64,000 nucleotides of DNA from Saprospiraceae bacterium. GTDB lineage: Bacteria > Bacteroidota > Bacteroidia > Chitinophagales > Saprospiraceae. The translations under genes were made by a program, and so were the position numbers. The notes under the pieces were generated by a model. That model made no database searches. It was not told where the DNA came from and was given only the letters and a program-made list of their open reading frames with translations. Location of the stretch: contig JANWXM010000006.1 in NCBI GenBank assembly GCA_025055285.1, positions 1-64,000 on the forward strand, given 5' to 3'. This document shows, piece by piece, positions 1-9,112 of this stretch; position 1 is the stretch's first letter, and each line of letters begins with the position of its first letter.

Positions 1-262
1 TGGTGCAGCGGCGGGAGGGCTTGTTTTGCCATGGCGGAACAGCAGTGAGGCGCAGTCGGCCAAAGAACGGGAAAAAATAGAAATTTAATAGTGTTCTTTT
101 CGTCGGATATTCCAAGAAAGAAAAACTATCGCAGATCCTGTTGTCAAATTTTGTATATTTTGTTCTCCTAATTGTTTGCTCAGAACTTTCTGCAAACCAG
201 CTCTTATTCTTGCAGCAAAAAAGGTGAGAAGTTTGCAATGGAATTTGACAAACTTTCGTGGT

Positions 263-1018
263 ATGTCTTTTCAGGAACGCCCAATGTTTCGCACTCCGAA
301 GTTATTGGAGCGCCATGAGCTAGTAGTAGCGGAGAGCACGCGCCATGGTGGCGTTAGCGAAGGCGCGTATGCATCTCTCAATTTAGGCAAACGCACTGAT
401 GATTTGCCCGAGTGCGTTGAAGAAAATAGACGCCGCTTTAGTGCGGCGGTAGGTTTTTGCCTGCGAAGGTTGGCTTGGAGTTATCAGGTACACGGCGTAG
501 AGGTATGTCGAGTAGAAGAGCCGAGTTGTTTCTCAGGATACGATGCTTTGGTGACGCAGCAGCCTGATGTCATATTAGCTGTTTCCGTGGCTGATTGCGC
601 GCCAGTGCTCTTATACGATATGCGTCGGAGGGTAATAGCTGCTATTCATGCTGGTTGGCGAGGTACAGTAGGAGGTATTATACCGCGGACTCTTCAGGCG
701 ATGGCGGGCTGGTTTGGCACTCGTGGTAGCGATTGCTTGGCTTATATAGGTACATGCATAGACAAATGTTCCTTCGAAGTAGGTCCTGAAGTGGCTGCTC
801 AATTCGATTGCGCGTTTGTTCGATTTGATACAGGGAAGGCACGTCACTTTGTAGACTTAAAGGGCGCTCTCGCTCAGCAATTGCAGAAGTGTGGTGTGCC
901 CGCTGAGCACATAGAGATTTCACCTTATTCGACGGTATTGCACAGCGAAGATTACTTTTCACATCGTCTTTCTGGCGGGCGCACAGGGCGTATGCTGGCG
1001 GTTATAGGGTTGCGTTAA
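263..1018 (+). CDS. pgeF: Purine nucleoside phosphorylase / laccase-domain protein, YfiH (PgeF) family
   Basis: 251 residues. Members of the YfiH/LACC1 family are cytoplasmic zinc enzymes that phosphorolyse purine nucleosides and methylthioadenosine and deaminate adenosine; older annotation calls them polyphenol oxidase. The three expected metal-ligand motifs are visible in order: QVHG, then ADCAPVLLYD, then AAIHAGWRGT. The N-terminal STRHGG and SLNLGKRTDD blocks are also typical. The open frame extends back to a TTG at 176, but the upstream residues do not look like this family. ATG 263 is chosen; ATG 284 (MFRTPK), preceded by an AGGA, is equally plausible. It stands alone, converging on the CorC-type gene with only 4 bases between stop codons. 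Confidence 0.9.
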   Translation: MSFQERPMFRTPKLLERHELVVAESTRHGGVSEGAYASLNLGKRTDDLPECVEENRRRFSAAVGFCLRRLAWSYQVHGVEVCRVEEPSCFSGYDALVTQQPDVILAVSVADCAPVLLYDMRRRVIAAIHAGWRGTVGGIIPRTLQAMAGWFGTRGSDCLAYIGTCIDKCSFEVGPEVAAQFDCAFVRFDTGKARHFVDLKGALAQQLQKCGVPAEHIEISPYSTVLHSEDYFSHRLSGGRTGRMLAVIGLR

Positions 1019-1022
1019 GTGT

Positions 1023-2312
1023 CTACACCCTTTCTTGAGGCAATTCTTCAATCCTCGATATCAGCACCTTATCAATTTTACTTTTGTCCATGTCTACCAC
1101 TTCGAAGCGAAAGCCCTCAGCAGTAAAATAGTCACCAGCGCGCGGGATTTCACCTATTTTATGCAAAATATAACCTGCTAAGGTGGCATAATCGGTGTCT
1201 GGATTTTCAAATTCAGCGATTGGCACTATTTCTCGCAATTCGTCCACTAGGATACTGCCTTCTACCAACCAACTGCCATCCTCGCGAGTGATGATAGCGG
1301 GCTCTTCAGCATCGTCTACGTCAGGTAAGTTACCGAGGATGCTCTCCGTTAGGTCATGTAAGGTAATAATGCCCTGAATGGAACCGTATTCGTCCACTAC
1401 TACGGCAAAATAATTGCGTTCATTACGAAAGCGCTCTAAAATTTTCAGCGCATTCATCGTCTCAGGAATGTATAAAGGTGGCGTAGCTATTTGCCGCAGG
1501 TCAAAGCCTGGCTTATGCGCATGGTCGATGTAGTCGCGCAGTTTAACTACGCCTATGACATTCTCAATAGCGCCATCACAAAGTAAAAACTTGGTATAGC
1601 CGCTTTCGCGGATGATGCGGTCGTTTTCCTCAAGAGGAGCCTGAACGTCGAGCCACTTTAACTCGTTGCGGTGCGTCATGATGGCGTACGCGTCCCTGTC
1701 GGCGAAGCGTAAGATGTTCTGAATAAACTCGCTCTCCTTCTCCTCCAGGACTCCCTGGCGATTAGCCTTTAGCACTAGGTTTTTAATCTCTTCCTCTGAG
1801 ACATGTGGTTCGATAACGGGTTTTAGAATAAAAAGCCCTAATACCCATTTCGTTACTCGTTGTAGGGAAGTGTATACGGGTTGAAGCAAGCGCAGGGTTA
1901 AGAATACTACTGGGCGAGCTAAAGTTGCCGCTCCCTCAGGAAACTGAGCAGCTACATAACGAGGTATCCATTCGCCTACCACTAAAGCTAGCACACCCAC
2001 CATCACTAGAACGCTTACAATAGACACGAGGTGGGCGTAGGGCGACAACCAGAGAAAGGAGGACAGCCATGAGACCAACATTCCTCCTAACTTTATGCCT
2101 GCGTAGGCTCCCTCAAGAAGTATAGTGGTTACAATAGCCGCGTGAAGCGTATCCTCCACCACTTCAGGGTTGCTAGGAGTGCTCGCCGGAATTTTCCCTC
2201 CACCTGTCCCAATTCGATGAGTCAACAATCGGCTACCGGTACCTAGAGCTGTTTTGCCCAGTACTAAAAAGCTGTGAAGTCCGACTAGCAATAGGAGGAT
2301 GGCTATGTCCAT
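1023..2312 (-). CDS. CNNM/CorC (HlyC) family membrane protein with CBS domains
   Basis: 429 residues. The N-terminal ~150 residues hold three or four hydrophobic segments (a divergent DUF21/CNNM transmembrane domain). A tandem CBS pair follows (about 190-320, including IMTHRNELKWLDV and FAVVVDEYGSIQGIITLHDL), and then a CorC_HlyC domain (about 340-420) ending near EELPQERV. Family members are linked to magnesium or other cation efflux; the Bacteroidota gliding protein GldE is a relative, but nothing here links this copy to gliding. The DUF21 part lacks the usual clear motif after the first helix and carries a Gly/Pro/Ser-rich loop near residue 35. The gene is monocistronic, with an AT-rich upstream region shared divergently with the sigma factor gene. 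Confidence 0.85.
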   Translation of the reverse strand: MDIAILLLLVGLHSFLVLGKTALGTGSRLLTHRIGTGGGKIPASTPSNPEVVEDTLHAAIVTTILLEGAYAGIKLGGMLVSWLSSFLWLSPYAHLVSIVSVLVMVGVLALVVGEWIPRYVAAQFPEGAATLARPVVFLTLRLLQPVYTSLQRVTKWVLGLFILKPVIEPHVSEEEIKNLVLKANRQGVLEEKESEFIQNILRFADRDAYAIMTHRNELKWLDVQAPLEENDRIIRESGYTKFLLCDGAIENVIGVVKLRDYIDHAHKPGFDLRQIATPPLYIPETMNALKILERFRNERNYFAVVVDEYGSIQGIITLHDLTESILGNLPDVDDAEEPAIITREDGSWLVEGSILVDELREIVPIAEFENPDTDYATLAGYILHKIGEIPRAGDYFTAEGFRFEVVDMDKSKIDKVLISRIEELPQERV

Positions 2313-2545
2313 GAAAAATCATGGCAAAAATAAAACATCGCTGCCGTCTGCGACTAGAAGGATATGTGAAGTCCTAGCGAGAATGTTAAAAAATGTTAAA
2401 TATAGAAATTTTTTTGGTCGCTTTAAAAACTGCCTCTAATTTTGAGGCCGAAAAAAGAACTAAGACATAAACGGTTTTTGCCTATCGGATATAGCTTGTA
2501 CTCCACACCAAACGCTATTCGCCTGTAAAACAACCAACTTAGCGT

Positions 2546-3133
2546 ATGCAAGCTGTATCTGTATTGGCTAATGATCAGGAGCTTATCGCCCGTTATATGG
2601 AGGGCGATGAAAAAGCTTTCGAGGTGCTTCTCCACCGTTACAAGGCGAAGATTTACACCTCTATTTACCTCTTTGTCAAGGACAGAGCCCTAGCAGAGGA
2701 TATTTTCCAGGAGGTATTCATCAAAATCATAGACACTCTGCGCAAGGGTCGCTATAACCATGAAGGCAAGTTTGCGCAATGGGCCATGCGCATTGCCTAC
2801 AATTTGTGCGTAGATTATCACCGCCGCAACAAGCGCCGCGGTCATGTAGCGCGCTCCGAAGAGTTTGATATTTTTGATATCTTACGCGTTAATGAGGATG
2901 GCCCAGATGCCCAAATCATTCGTAGTGAGACACATCAGCGCGTGCGTCAATTAGTAGATGCCTTGCCACCTGAGCAGCGCGAAGTAGTTATCTTGCGGCA
3001 CTATGCTGATATGAGCTTTAAAGAAATTGCTGCGCTAACACGCGTAAGTATCAATACGGCATTGGGTCGCATGCGCTACGCTCTCATTAATATCCGGAAA
3101 ATGATGGCTGAAAAATCTGTTGTCCTTCAATAG
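2546..3133 (+). CDS. ECF-type RNA polymerase sigma factor
   Basis: 195 residues. Sigma-70 region 2 covers about residues 10-95 (QELIARYMEGDEKAFEVLL, then DIFQEVFIKI and WAMRIAYNLCVDYHRR). Region 4 covers about 130-185, with a helix-turn-helix in MSFKEIAALTRVSINTALGR. A linker of about 35 residues lies between them, rich in acidic residues. This is the compact two-domain form of extracytoplasmic-function sigma factors. No anti-sigma gene follows it, which is unusual for signal-gated ECF factors but common for the general Bacteroidota RpoE-like type. The ATG at 2546 gives the expected N-terminus. The target promoters are unknown. Confidence 0.92.
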   Translation: MQAVSVLANDQELIARYMEGDEKAFEVLLHRYKAKIYTSIYLFVKDRALAEDIFQEVFIKIIDTLRKGRYNHEGKFAQWAMRIAYNLCVDYHRRNKRRGHVARSEEFDIFDILRVNEDGPDAQIIRSETHQRVRQLVDALPPEQREVVILRHYADMSFKEIAALTRVSINTALGRMRYALINIRKMMAEKSVVLQ

Positions 3134-3227
3134 ATTACGTCTATTAACCGCGAGCCTGACTTCGTCGGCACGTTGCCTTTCTTGAAAAAAGCGGCGTGCC
3201 GATTATTTTTCTGCATCTATCGAAGTG

Positions 3228-3235
3228 TATTTTTG
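3228..3235 (+). promoter_or_regulatory. Candidate -7 box (TATTTTTG) for the glycosyltransferase gene
   Basis: Exact match to the Bacteroidota -7 consensus TAnnTTTG, 23 bases before the ATG at 3259. A short AT-rich octamer can occur by chance, and the -33 element is not clear. Confidence 0.35.
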
Positions 3236-3258
3236 CTGGCCTTCTCATGCCTGGGCGT

Positions 3259-4017
3259 ATGAATTCTCTCCCTGCCATCCGCATTAGCGTCGTCATTCCT
3301 GCCAAAAACGAAGAGCGATACATCGGTTCCACGTTAGCACAGTACGAGCCCTATTTAGAGAGGTTTGGCTTAGAGGTTATTGTGTCTGATGGCGGTAGCA
3401 CAGATGCCACAGTAGCTGTTGTACGAGAAATTCAAACACACTGGCCGCCTGGAAGACTAAAACTCGCTCAGCCTCGAGGAAAACAAAATATTGCCATTGG
3501 CCGAAATGCTGGCGCCGCACTTGCCGAAGGAGAATTTCTCTTTCATACCGATGCTGACGTGCAAATCCCAGATCTTCCTAACTTCTTTGAAACGCTATTA
3601 CAGACGTTTGAAAAACATCCCGACATCGTAGCGGCTACTGTGCCCATCCACGTGTATCCCCAGGAAGCGCGATGGATAGATCGCCTCTATCACACCATTA
3701 TGAATTGGGCCATATATGCCTCCTTTTACATAGGTGTGTACTTGGCTAAGGGCGAGAGCCAGTTCGTGCGTCGTTCCATCTTCGAGCGCATTGGCGGCTA
3801 CAACGAGCGCATTGTTGCCGGAGAGGATTGCAATCTGTTTTACCGCTTGCATTGGCAAGGGCGCATCGCCTTCTTACGCCGCCTGCGCGTGTACCATTCG
3901 CCGCGCCGCTTTCGCAAGTATGGATATCTGCGCCTCAACTTGATTTACTTGCGCGAAGCCTTATCCCTTCTTTTTCTGCGTCGCTCTTACGTCGAAGAAT
4001 GGAAAGTAGTGCGATGA
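3259..4017 (+). CDS. Family 2 glycosyltransferase
   Basis: 252 residues from ATG 3259. A GT-A fold GT2 enzyme: the strand-loop ISVVIPAKNEERYIG opens the protein, VSDGGSTDAT follows, and the metal-binding DxD-like motif is TDADVQIPD near residue 100. The later AGEDCNLFYRL block resembles the ED catalytic-base region. It transfers an activated sugar to a membrane or envelope acceptor; the substrate cannot be told. The moderately hydrophobic, basic C-terminus (LNLIYLREALSLLFLRR) may touch the membrane. A GTG at 3196 would add 21 residues, but the family normally begins right before the first strand. No sugar-biosynthesis neighbours are present. Confidence 0.85.
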   Translation: MNSLPAIRISVVIPAKNEERYIGSTLAQYEPYLERFGLEVIVSDGGSTDATVAVVREIQTHWPPGRLKLAQPRGKQNIAIGRNAGAALAEGEFLFHTDADVQIPDLPNFFETLLQTFEKHPDIVAATVPIHVYPQEARWIDRLYHTIMNWAIYASFYIGVYLAKGESQFVRRSIFERIGGYNERIVAGEDCNLFYRLHWQGRIAFLRRLRVYHSPRRFRKYGYLRLNLIYLREALSLLFLRRSYVEEWKVVR

Positions 4018-4375
4018 TATTGGTGAAGCAGCATTTTTGCTCTGCTCCATTCGGATAAGTCGGGCATTCACGGGATGTTCAATGTGTTTGTTTTAGTGGA
4101 ACAGCCGACCTACAGAAAGCGGCCTTCTCTCTAGTGTGTGCACGGTCTGTTAGAAAGACAGGAGTATGCCTTCCTGACTAGAAGGTTAGAAAAAGAAACT
4201 TTCTCTTTTCCTGCAGATTTCGCGATGGCTGCAGTGCTTAAAACTTCGATAAGTGGAATATCTGTAGTCCTTCTTTTCGAACATGTCAAGCCAGTTATAG
4301 ATAGAAATCGGTAGGGTGTGTGGTTATCCCAGTTCATCCTCCTTTTTTCTCTTTCTTTGCCCTCAAAAGTCCATT
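4018..4375. other. Intergenic region upstream of thrA
   Basis: 358 bases with no supported gene. A 5-bp inverted repeat (CAGGA...TCCTG near 4160-4178) and a weak A/T-rich imperfect palindrome near 4190-4210 are visible, but neither is a convincing terminator. I searched by eye for a Thr/Ile-rich leader peptide typical of thrA attenuation and saw none. Confidence 0.5.
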
Positions 4376-6856
4376 ATGCGCGTTCTCAAATTTGGTGGCA
4401 CGTCTGTAGGCTCGCCGCAAACCATCCAGGATTTGTTATTGCCCGTTTTAGTAGACTATCATCGGAAAGGGCAGGCATTTACTGTTGTTTTCTCTGCTTT
4501 TTCTAAAGTGACCGATGCACTCATTGAGACGGCTTATTGCGCCGCTCGAGGCGATGGCTATTATCTATCGTTGTGGGAAAAATTGCGTCAGCGCCATGTT
4601 GAGGCTGCAGCGAGTCTCCTGAAAGCCGAAAATCGAGTACCGCTAGAAACTGCTTTGATGGAGCACTTCGAGGAGTTAGGCAATCTTTTACACGGAATTT
4701 ACCTATTGCGCGAGGTATCGGCTCGCTCGCTCGATTTGGTGCTTAGTTTCGGAGAACGCACCTCCACGCTCATCTTGACATACGCTATGCAACAGGCTGG
4801 CATTCCATCTGAATATGTAGATGCTCGGCGTATTATTCGAACAGATGCGCGTTTTGGGCAAGCCCAGGTGCTTTTCGAACCGACCAACGCGCTCATCCGC
4901 GCTCACTACGACCAGCGCAAGGGGATGGTGCAGGCGGTTACGGGTTTTATCGGCAGTACTGAAGATGGCCTAACGACTACTTTAGGCCGAGGAGGATCCG
5001 ATTACACGGCAGCTATTCTGGGGGCTGCCCTAGAGGCTGAAGCTATAGAGCTCTGGACTGACGTCGACGGCGTGTTAACGGCTGACCCTCGCCGAGTCAA
5101 AAAGGCCTTTACGCTGCGAACTATGACTTATCGGGAGGCCATGGAAATGAGCCACTTTGGCGCCAAAGTGATCTATCCGCCTACTATTCGGCCGGCCATG
5201 GAAAAGGGAATTCCCTTGCTGATTCGGAACACATTTAATCCTACATTCGAAGGTACCTACATTGGTCCTTCCCTCCCTACGGAGGAGGAGCCTAGGCAAG
5301 CTGTTAAAGGTATTTCTAGCATTCACCAAATCAGTTTGCTGACGCTAGAAGGAGGAGGGCTATTTGGCGTACCAGGAATTGCTGCACGACTCTTTGGCGC
5401 TATGGCTCGCGAAGGCATTAACATCGTTCTTATCACTCAGGGTTCCAGCGAGAGCAGTATCACCTTTGCCGTATCGCCGCAACAGGCAGCGCTTGCTCGG
5501 CAAGCTGCCGAACGAGAATTTGCCTATGAGCTGCGCACAGGCCTAGTAGAGCCTTTGCGCGTCGAAGAGAACCTGTCAGTCGTAGCTATTGTGGGCGAAG
5601 GTATGCGTTATACGCCGGGCATCGCGGGTCGGCTGTTTCAAGCTTTGGGCCGAAATGGCATCAATGTCGTCGCCATAGCGCAGGGCTCAAGCGAGCTGAA
5701 TATTTCGGTTGTCATATCCAGCGCCGATGAGAATAAGGCGCTCAATGCCATTCACGAAGCCTTCTTCTTATCCGATACAAAAAGTCTGAACTTATTTGTG
5801 GTAGGTGTAGGTCTTATTGGGAGTGCGTTATTGGAACAAATCCGTCGGCAGGCATCCTTTTTGCGAGAACGCCGGCGTCTGGAAATTAAAGTGGTTGGCT
5901 TAGCCAATAGCCGTCAGATGGTTTTTGACAAAGAGGGCTTGGATTTGAATCGCTGGAGGACAATTCTAGAACAAAATGGACAGCCTTTTTCCATAGATGC
6001 CTTCGTAGACCAAATGGAGTACCTCAATTTACCTAATGCCATTTTTATTGACAATACTGCCGCTGAAGCAGTAACGCGCGCGTATGAACGTATTTTAGCC
6101 GCTAGCATCTCCATCAGTACACCGAATAAGTTAGCGGCTTCTGGGTCTTGGGCGCAATACCAGCGCTTGAAGGCAATAGCTGACCGACGAGGTGCTTTAT
6201 GGCGCTATGAGACCAACGTAGGAGCGGGGCTGCCCATTATAAGTACGCTCAATGATTTACTTGCTTCAGGGGATCGCATTTTGCGCATTGAGGGAGTGCT
6301 GTCGGGGACGCTTTCGTTTTTGTTTAACCACTTTATTGAAGGGCGTCGCTTCTCTGACGTCGTCCAAGAGGCACGTCGGCGTGGGTTGACTGAACCGGAC
6401 CCGCGCGATGATTTATCGGGCGCCGATGTGCGGCGAAAGGCCCTCATCCTAGCTCGCGAAGTAGGATTCCCTCTAGAACTAGAGGACATCCCCGTTGAAA
6501 ATATTTTACCTGCTCCTTGCCTTGAAGCGCCTTCGGTGGAGGCATTCATGGAGTCTTTGCGTTTGTACGACGACTACTTCGAGGCCATCCGGGTAGAGGC
6601 AGCTGCTCAAGGGAAGGTGCTGCGTTGGGTAGCGCTCATTGAAAAAGGCCAAGCTTGCATCGGCTTGCAACGCGTGGGTCCAGAGCATCCGTTCTACAAC
6701 CTTAGCGGTAGCGACAACATGGTGGTATTTACTACTGAGCGCTATGCTGAGCGGCCTTTGGTAGTGCGTGGCCCTGGAGCTGGAGCAGAGGTGACAGCGG
6801 CGGGCATATTTGCCGAAGTTATTGGCATGAGTGCAGCGCTAAGTGCAAGAGGGTGA
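4376..6856 (+). CDS. thrA: Bifunctional aspartokinase / homoserine dehydrogenase
   Basis: 826 residues, close to the 820 of E. coli ThrA. It catalyses the first and third steps of the aspartate pathway to threonine and methionine. The kinase starts at once with VLKFGGTSVG and carries TLGRGGSDYTA and the aspartate-binding WTDVDGVLTADPR (about 1-300). Two regulatory ACT segments follow (about 320-460; ITQGSSESSI and AIAQGSSELNI). The NAD(P)-binding GVGLIGSALL opens the dehydrogenase at about 480, followed by TPNKLAASGS and the conserved RGPGAGAEVTAAGIFAE near the C-terminus. The ATG at 4376 fits; 20 residues upstream in frame do not resemble the family. The ACT pair predicts feedback control by threonine. 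thrB and thrC are not adjacent here. Confidence 0.97.
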   Translation: MRVLKFGGTSVGSPQTIQDLLLPVLVDYHRKGQAFTVVFSAFSKVTDALIETAYCAARGDGYYLSLWEKLRQRHVEAAASLLKAENRVPLETALMEHFEELGNLLHGIYLLREVSARSLDLVLSFGERTSTLILTYAMQQAGIPSEYVDARRIIRTDARFGQAQVLFEPTNALIRAHYDQRKGMVQAVTGFIGSTEDGLTTTLGRGGSDYTAAILGAALEAEAIELWTDVDGVLTADPRRVKKAFTLRTMTYREAMEMSHFGAKVIYPPTIRPAMEKGIPLLIRNTFNPTFEGTYIGPSLPTEEEPRQAVKGISSIHQISLLTLEGGGLFGVPGIAARLFGAMAREGINIVLITQGSSESSITFAVSPQQAALARQAAEREFAYELRTGLVEPLRVEENLSVVAIVGEGMRYTPGIAGRLFQALGRNGINVVAIAQGSSELNISVVISSADENKALNAIHEAFFLSDTKSLNLFVVGVGLIGSALLEQIRRQASFLRERRRLEIKVVGLANSRQMVFDKEGLDLNRWRTILEQNGQPFSIDAFVDQMEYLNLPNAIFIDNTAAEAVTRAYERILAASISISTPNKLAASGSWAQYQRLKAIADRRGALWRYETNVGAGLPIISTLNDLLASGDRILRIEGVLSGTLSFLFNHFIEGRRFSDVVQEARRRGLTEPDPRDDLSGADVRRKALILAREVGFPLELEDIPVENILPAPCLEAPSVEAFMESLRLYDDYFEAIRVEAAAQGKVLRWVALIEKGQACIGLQRVGPEHPFYNLSGSDNMVVFTTERYAERPLVVRGPGAGAEVTAAGIFAEVIGMSAALSARG

Positions 6857-7281
6857 AGGCGTGCCTTTGTCTTGTGTCACTGATATGCACGATTAGGGTA
6901 GAATGCTCTGCTGATATCCCATCTGTTCAGCCGAAGCCCTCTCCTCCAGATGCTCCATTGCGCTGACAGATCTTTTCCCTGTCATTAGCGTTCCTCCACG
7001 ACGTGATATTAAAAATGAAGAGGCTATCTCACTTGATTTCACTCCATAAACTAGACGTTTATAGGATGCTTGATGTACCTGCTAGAGAAGAGAAATATAA
7101 TTTTTTTTCAATCGACATTTTATTTAAGTTATTGTTTCAATAATCTTGTTTATATCCAATAAATTTTAGGCATATAATGCTGGTCTTTATTTTTTTCTCC
7201 TGTGACGAAAAGAGGAGCGCCCTCATTGACTCAAGAGCAGAGGACGAGTCCGGCTTCTATTCGAATTCTTTTTAGGGTGGC
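6857..7281. other. AT-rich intergenic region between convergent genes
   Basis: 425 bases between the ends of thrA and the small secreted-protein gene. 7090-7200 is strongly AT-rich and contains a 6-bp inverted repeat (TTATTG, 3-base loop, CAATAA at 7129-7143). No ORF with coding character and no classic GC-rich terminator is seen. Confidence 0.5.
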
Positions 7282-7797
7282 CTAATAGCCTGGTCGTAGA
7301 GGAATGGAAACTGGTATTTCTACAGCGCGTAAGCGTCGGCGTTCGTTGAGGCTTACTTTTCGATATTTGAAGATGTGCTTTAACCCAAAACCTATTAACA
7401 AACCAGATCCTGAAACGATGACCGTTTGAGTTGTCAGAGGGTAGTTGTCGAACAAGGCGCCAATGAGAGAGTAGCCAGCCCAAGAGGCGCCAAAGAACAT
7501 TAGAGCAGGCCCTGTTGCGCGCAGTAGGCCTGCGTATTGGAGTTGGATAGCTTCTATCTCCTTTAAAGCGTAGTAGCGACCATCAAACGCTACGCGTTGG
7601 CTATCCATGTTGACGTCTGTGATGAGGGAATTGCGCCAAAACGCGTCGCCCTTAAACCGATAGGTCAGTTCGTCGCCAGCGTAAAACTTTAGGGTGCGCG
7701 GCCGGTTAACCCGTTCCAGTTGGATGAATTTTTGGCTAAATGCTAAGCTAGCTACAGCTATGAAGAGAAGAGTCGGTAGCGAATTTCTTATACTCAT
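7282..7797 (-). CDS. Hypothetical exported protein
   Basis: 171 residues from the ATG at 7797, which places a clean signal peptide at the N-terminus (hydrophobic LLFIAVASLAFSQ). A mature part of about 75 residues with YAGDELTYRFKGD and a predicted beta-rich character follows, then two hydrophobic segments (about 95-115 and 120-140) and a basic tail with ERRRLRAVEIPVS. I do not recognise a named family; similar short exported proteins are common in Bacteroidota. It lies 64 bases after ybeY on the same strand and may be the third gene of an rsbW-like/ybeY transcript. An in-frame start 9 codons upstream would spoil the signal peptide. Confidence 0.7.
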   Translation of the reverse strand: MSIRNSLPTLLFIAVASLAFSQKFIQLERVNRPRTLKFYAGDELTYRFKGDAFWRNSLITDVNMDSQRVAFDGRYYALKEIEAIQLQYAGLLRATGPALMFFGASWAGYSLIGALFDNYPLTTQTVIVSGSGLLIGFGLKHIFKYRKVSLNERRRLRAVEIPVSIPLRPGY

Positions 7798-7861
7798 GGA
7801 CAACGCCTCATTTTCCAGTCTCAAATCTACGCTTCCTGAGGCGAGGTAAGTGGTTTATTTT

Positions 7862-8329
7862 TTAAATGTTCGTACTTAGAAGAGGATTTTCCATTAGGTA
7901 TTGATTTTCCTTTTGTTGCATAATTAAGCGCTCAGTGTCGGTGTCATCGGTGTAGCCTGCAAGGTGTAGTAAACCGTGTACTATAACACGGCATAATTCC
8001 TGCTGGAAGGGAACCTCATATAGTTGAGCATTTTCTCGCACGCGCTCAAGACTGATAAACACGTCGCCGTGGATATAGCCCGATGTGTAAGGGAAGGTGA
8101 TGACGTCCGTATAATAATCGTGTTGCAAATACTCGCAATTGAGACGGCGCAAGTATTCGTCTGAAGTAAAGATGTAAGTCAGTTCTAACAGAGGGACGCC
8201 TTCCGCCTCTGCTACGGCTTTTAACCAAGCTTTTAGCGGCTCTTCGGGCAAGGGCTCGGCATCAATGTCCTCGAAACAGAAGACAATACTGCCCTCCTCC
8301 AGGCTTTCAAGCGGCAGCTCTATGTCCAT
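7862..8329 (-). CDS. ybeY: Endoribonuclease / rRNA maturation factor YbeY
   Basis: 155 residues, normal length. YbeY is a single-strand RNase involved in 16S rRNA 3' maturation and 70S quality control. Family landmarks are TYIFTSDEYLRRLN, HDYYTDVITFPY and the metal site VHGLLHLAGYTDDT. In most bacteria the site is HxxxHxxxxxH; here the first two histidines are present but the third position is Asp. I recall a GYxD form as usual in Bacteroidota YbeY, so this is probably a clade feature and not inactivation. It lies 18 bases after the RsbW-like gene, suggesting one transcript. Confidence 0.93.
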   Translation of the reverse strand: MDIELPLESLEEGSIVFCFEDIDAEPLPEEPLKAWLKAVAEAEGVPLLELTYIFTSDEYLRRLNCEYLQHDYYTDVITFPYTSGYIHGDVFISLERVRENAQLYEVPFQQELCRVIVHGLLHLAGYTDDTDTERLIMQQKENQYLMENPLLSTNI

Positions 8330-8347
8330 GGCGCGCAGCGAGCTCTC

Positions 8348-8764
8348 TCAGTCTGAAGACTGTAGGTTAAAGCGCATCTCTACTGTACGACCTCCGCGCG
8401 TGAAGCGACATTCATGACTCAAGCGCCTCATGATGAAAATGCCGCGTCCGCTGCACGCCTCCAAATTCTCTGGATGCGTAGGATCGGGTATTTCATTCGG
8501 ATTAAAGCCCGGTCCTTCGTCTGACACGCGAATAGAAAGCACATTTTTCTCGTGGCGCAGCGAGATGCAAACGCGTTTGTTGGAGTCGCCCTGATTGCCG
8601 TGCACCATCGCATTTGTAACCGCTTCTGTAAGGCTCAGTAAGATGTTATCGTACTGCTCGCGAGAAAGATTTAACTGGTGAGCGATGTCTTGAATAAGCG
8701 GTTCTACCTGGCGCACATTCTCTGGATTTGATGGTAAAGTCAGGCTCTTGTGTAAGTTACTCAT
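8348..8764 (-). CDS. RsbW-like serine/threonine kinase-type ATP-binding protein
   Basis: 138 residues with a GHKL (HATPase_c_2) fold. The N box is LLSLTEAVTNAMVHGN, the G1 box is VSDEGPGFNP and the G2-like box is CSGRGIFIMRRL. This matches the anti-sigma factor kinase family (RsbW/SpoIIAB/BtrW), which switches partners by phosphorylating an anti-anti-sigma protein. No STAS-domain partner or sigma factor is adjacent; instead ybeY follows 18 bases downstream. The role (stress response, or control of a response regulator) is therefore open. The ATG at 8764 fits the family start. Confidence 0.88.
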   Translation of the reverse strand: MSNLHKSLTLPSNPENVRQVEPLIQDIAHQLNLSREQYDNILLSLTEAVTNAMVHGNQGDSNKRVCISLRHEKNVLSIRVSDEGPGFNPNEIPDPTHPENLEACSGRGIFIMRRLSHECRFTRGGRTVEMRFNLQSSD

Positions 8765-9112
8765 TAATATGTATTGAATCAGTTAACCTGACACCTGGCT
8801 TTGGAGCAGATTAAAGAAAGCAGGCGCAAGTTAAGATTTTCTTAGAAGTTTTGCAAGACCTTTTAACAATTTTTTTTGAGTTTTTTATATACGCGCCAAG
8901 TAGCAGGGGTAACACATAACGACAAAGGAGGTTCATGATTTCTTCAGAAAAAAATTTTTGTTTTTTCCTGCGAAGGGCATACGACAAAGAGAAATAATTG
9001 AGCACATTGTGCGACATTCTGCATGCTTAAAACAGAATAAAATTTGCGCATTCGAGATACGGGTAAATAAGGAAGGAATGCCCTCTTCAAGGTTAAGCTT
9101 ACACGAGGTTGA
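8765..9112. other. Intergenic region with possible tiny ORF
   Basis: 348 bases. On the plus strand an AAGGAGG sits 3 bases before ATG 8935, opening a 20-codon ORF to 8997 (Lys/Phe-rich, no recognised motif). A minus-strand 68-codon frame (8811-9017) overlaps it and has low-complexity Lys/Ser content. Neither is supported well enough to call a gene. Confidence 0.35.

Noticed and set aside
1-88. Possible partial genes at the left edge: plus frames ending at 80 or 88, and a minus-strand ATG at 32 (MAKQALPPL).
   Set aside because: Fragments are too short and mutually exclusive; no family resemblance to choose between them.
4018-4375. Threonine attenuator / leader peptide before thrA.
   Set aside because: No Thr/Ile-rich short ORF and no alternative hairpins with a T run.
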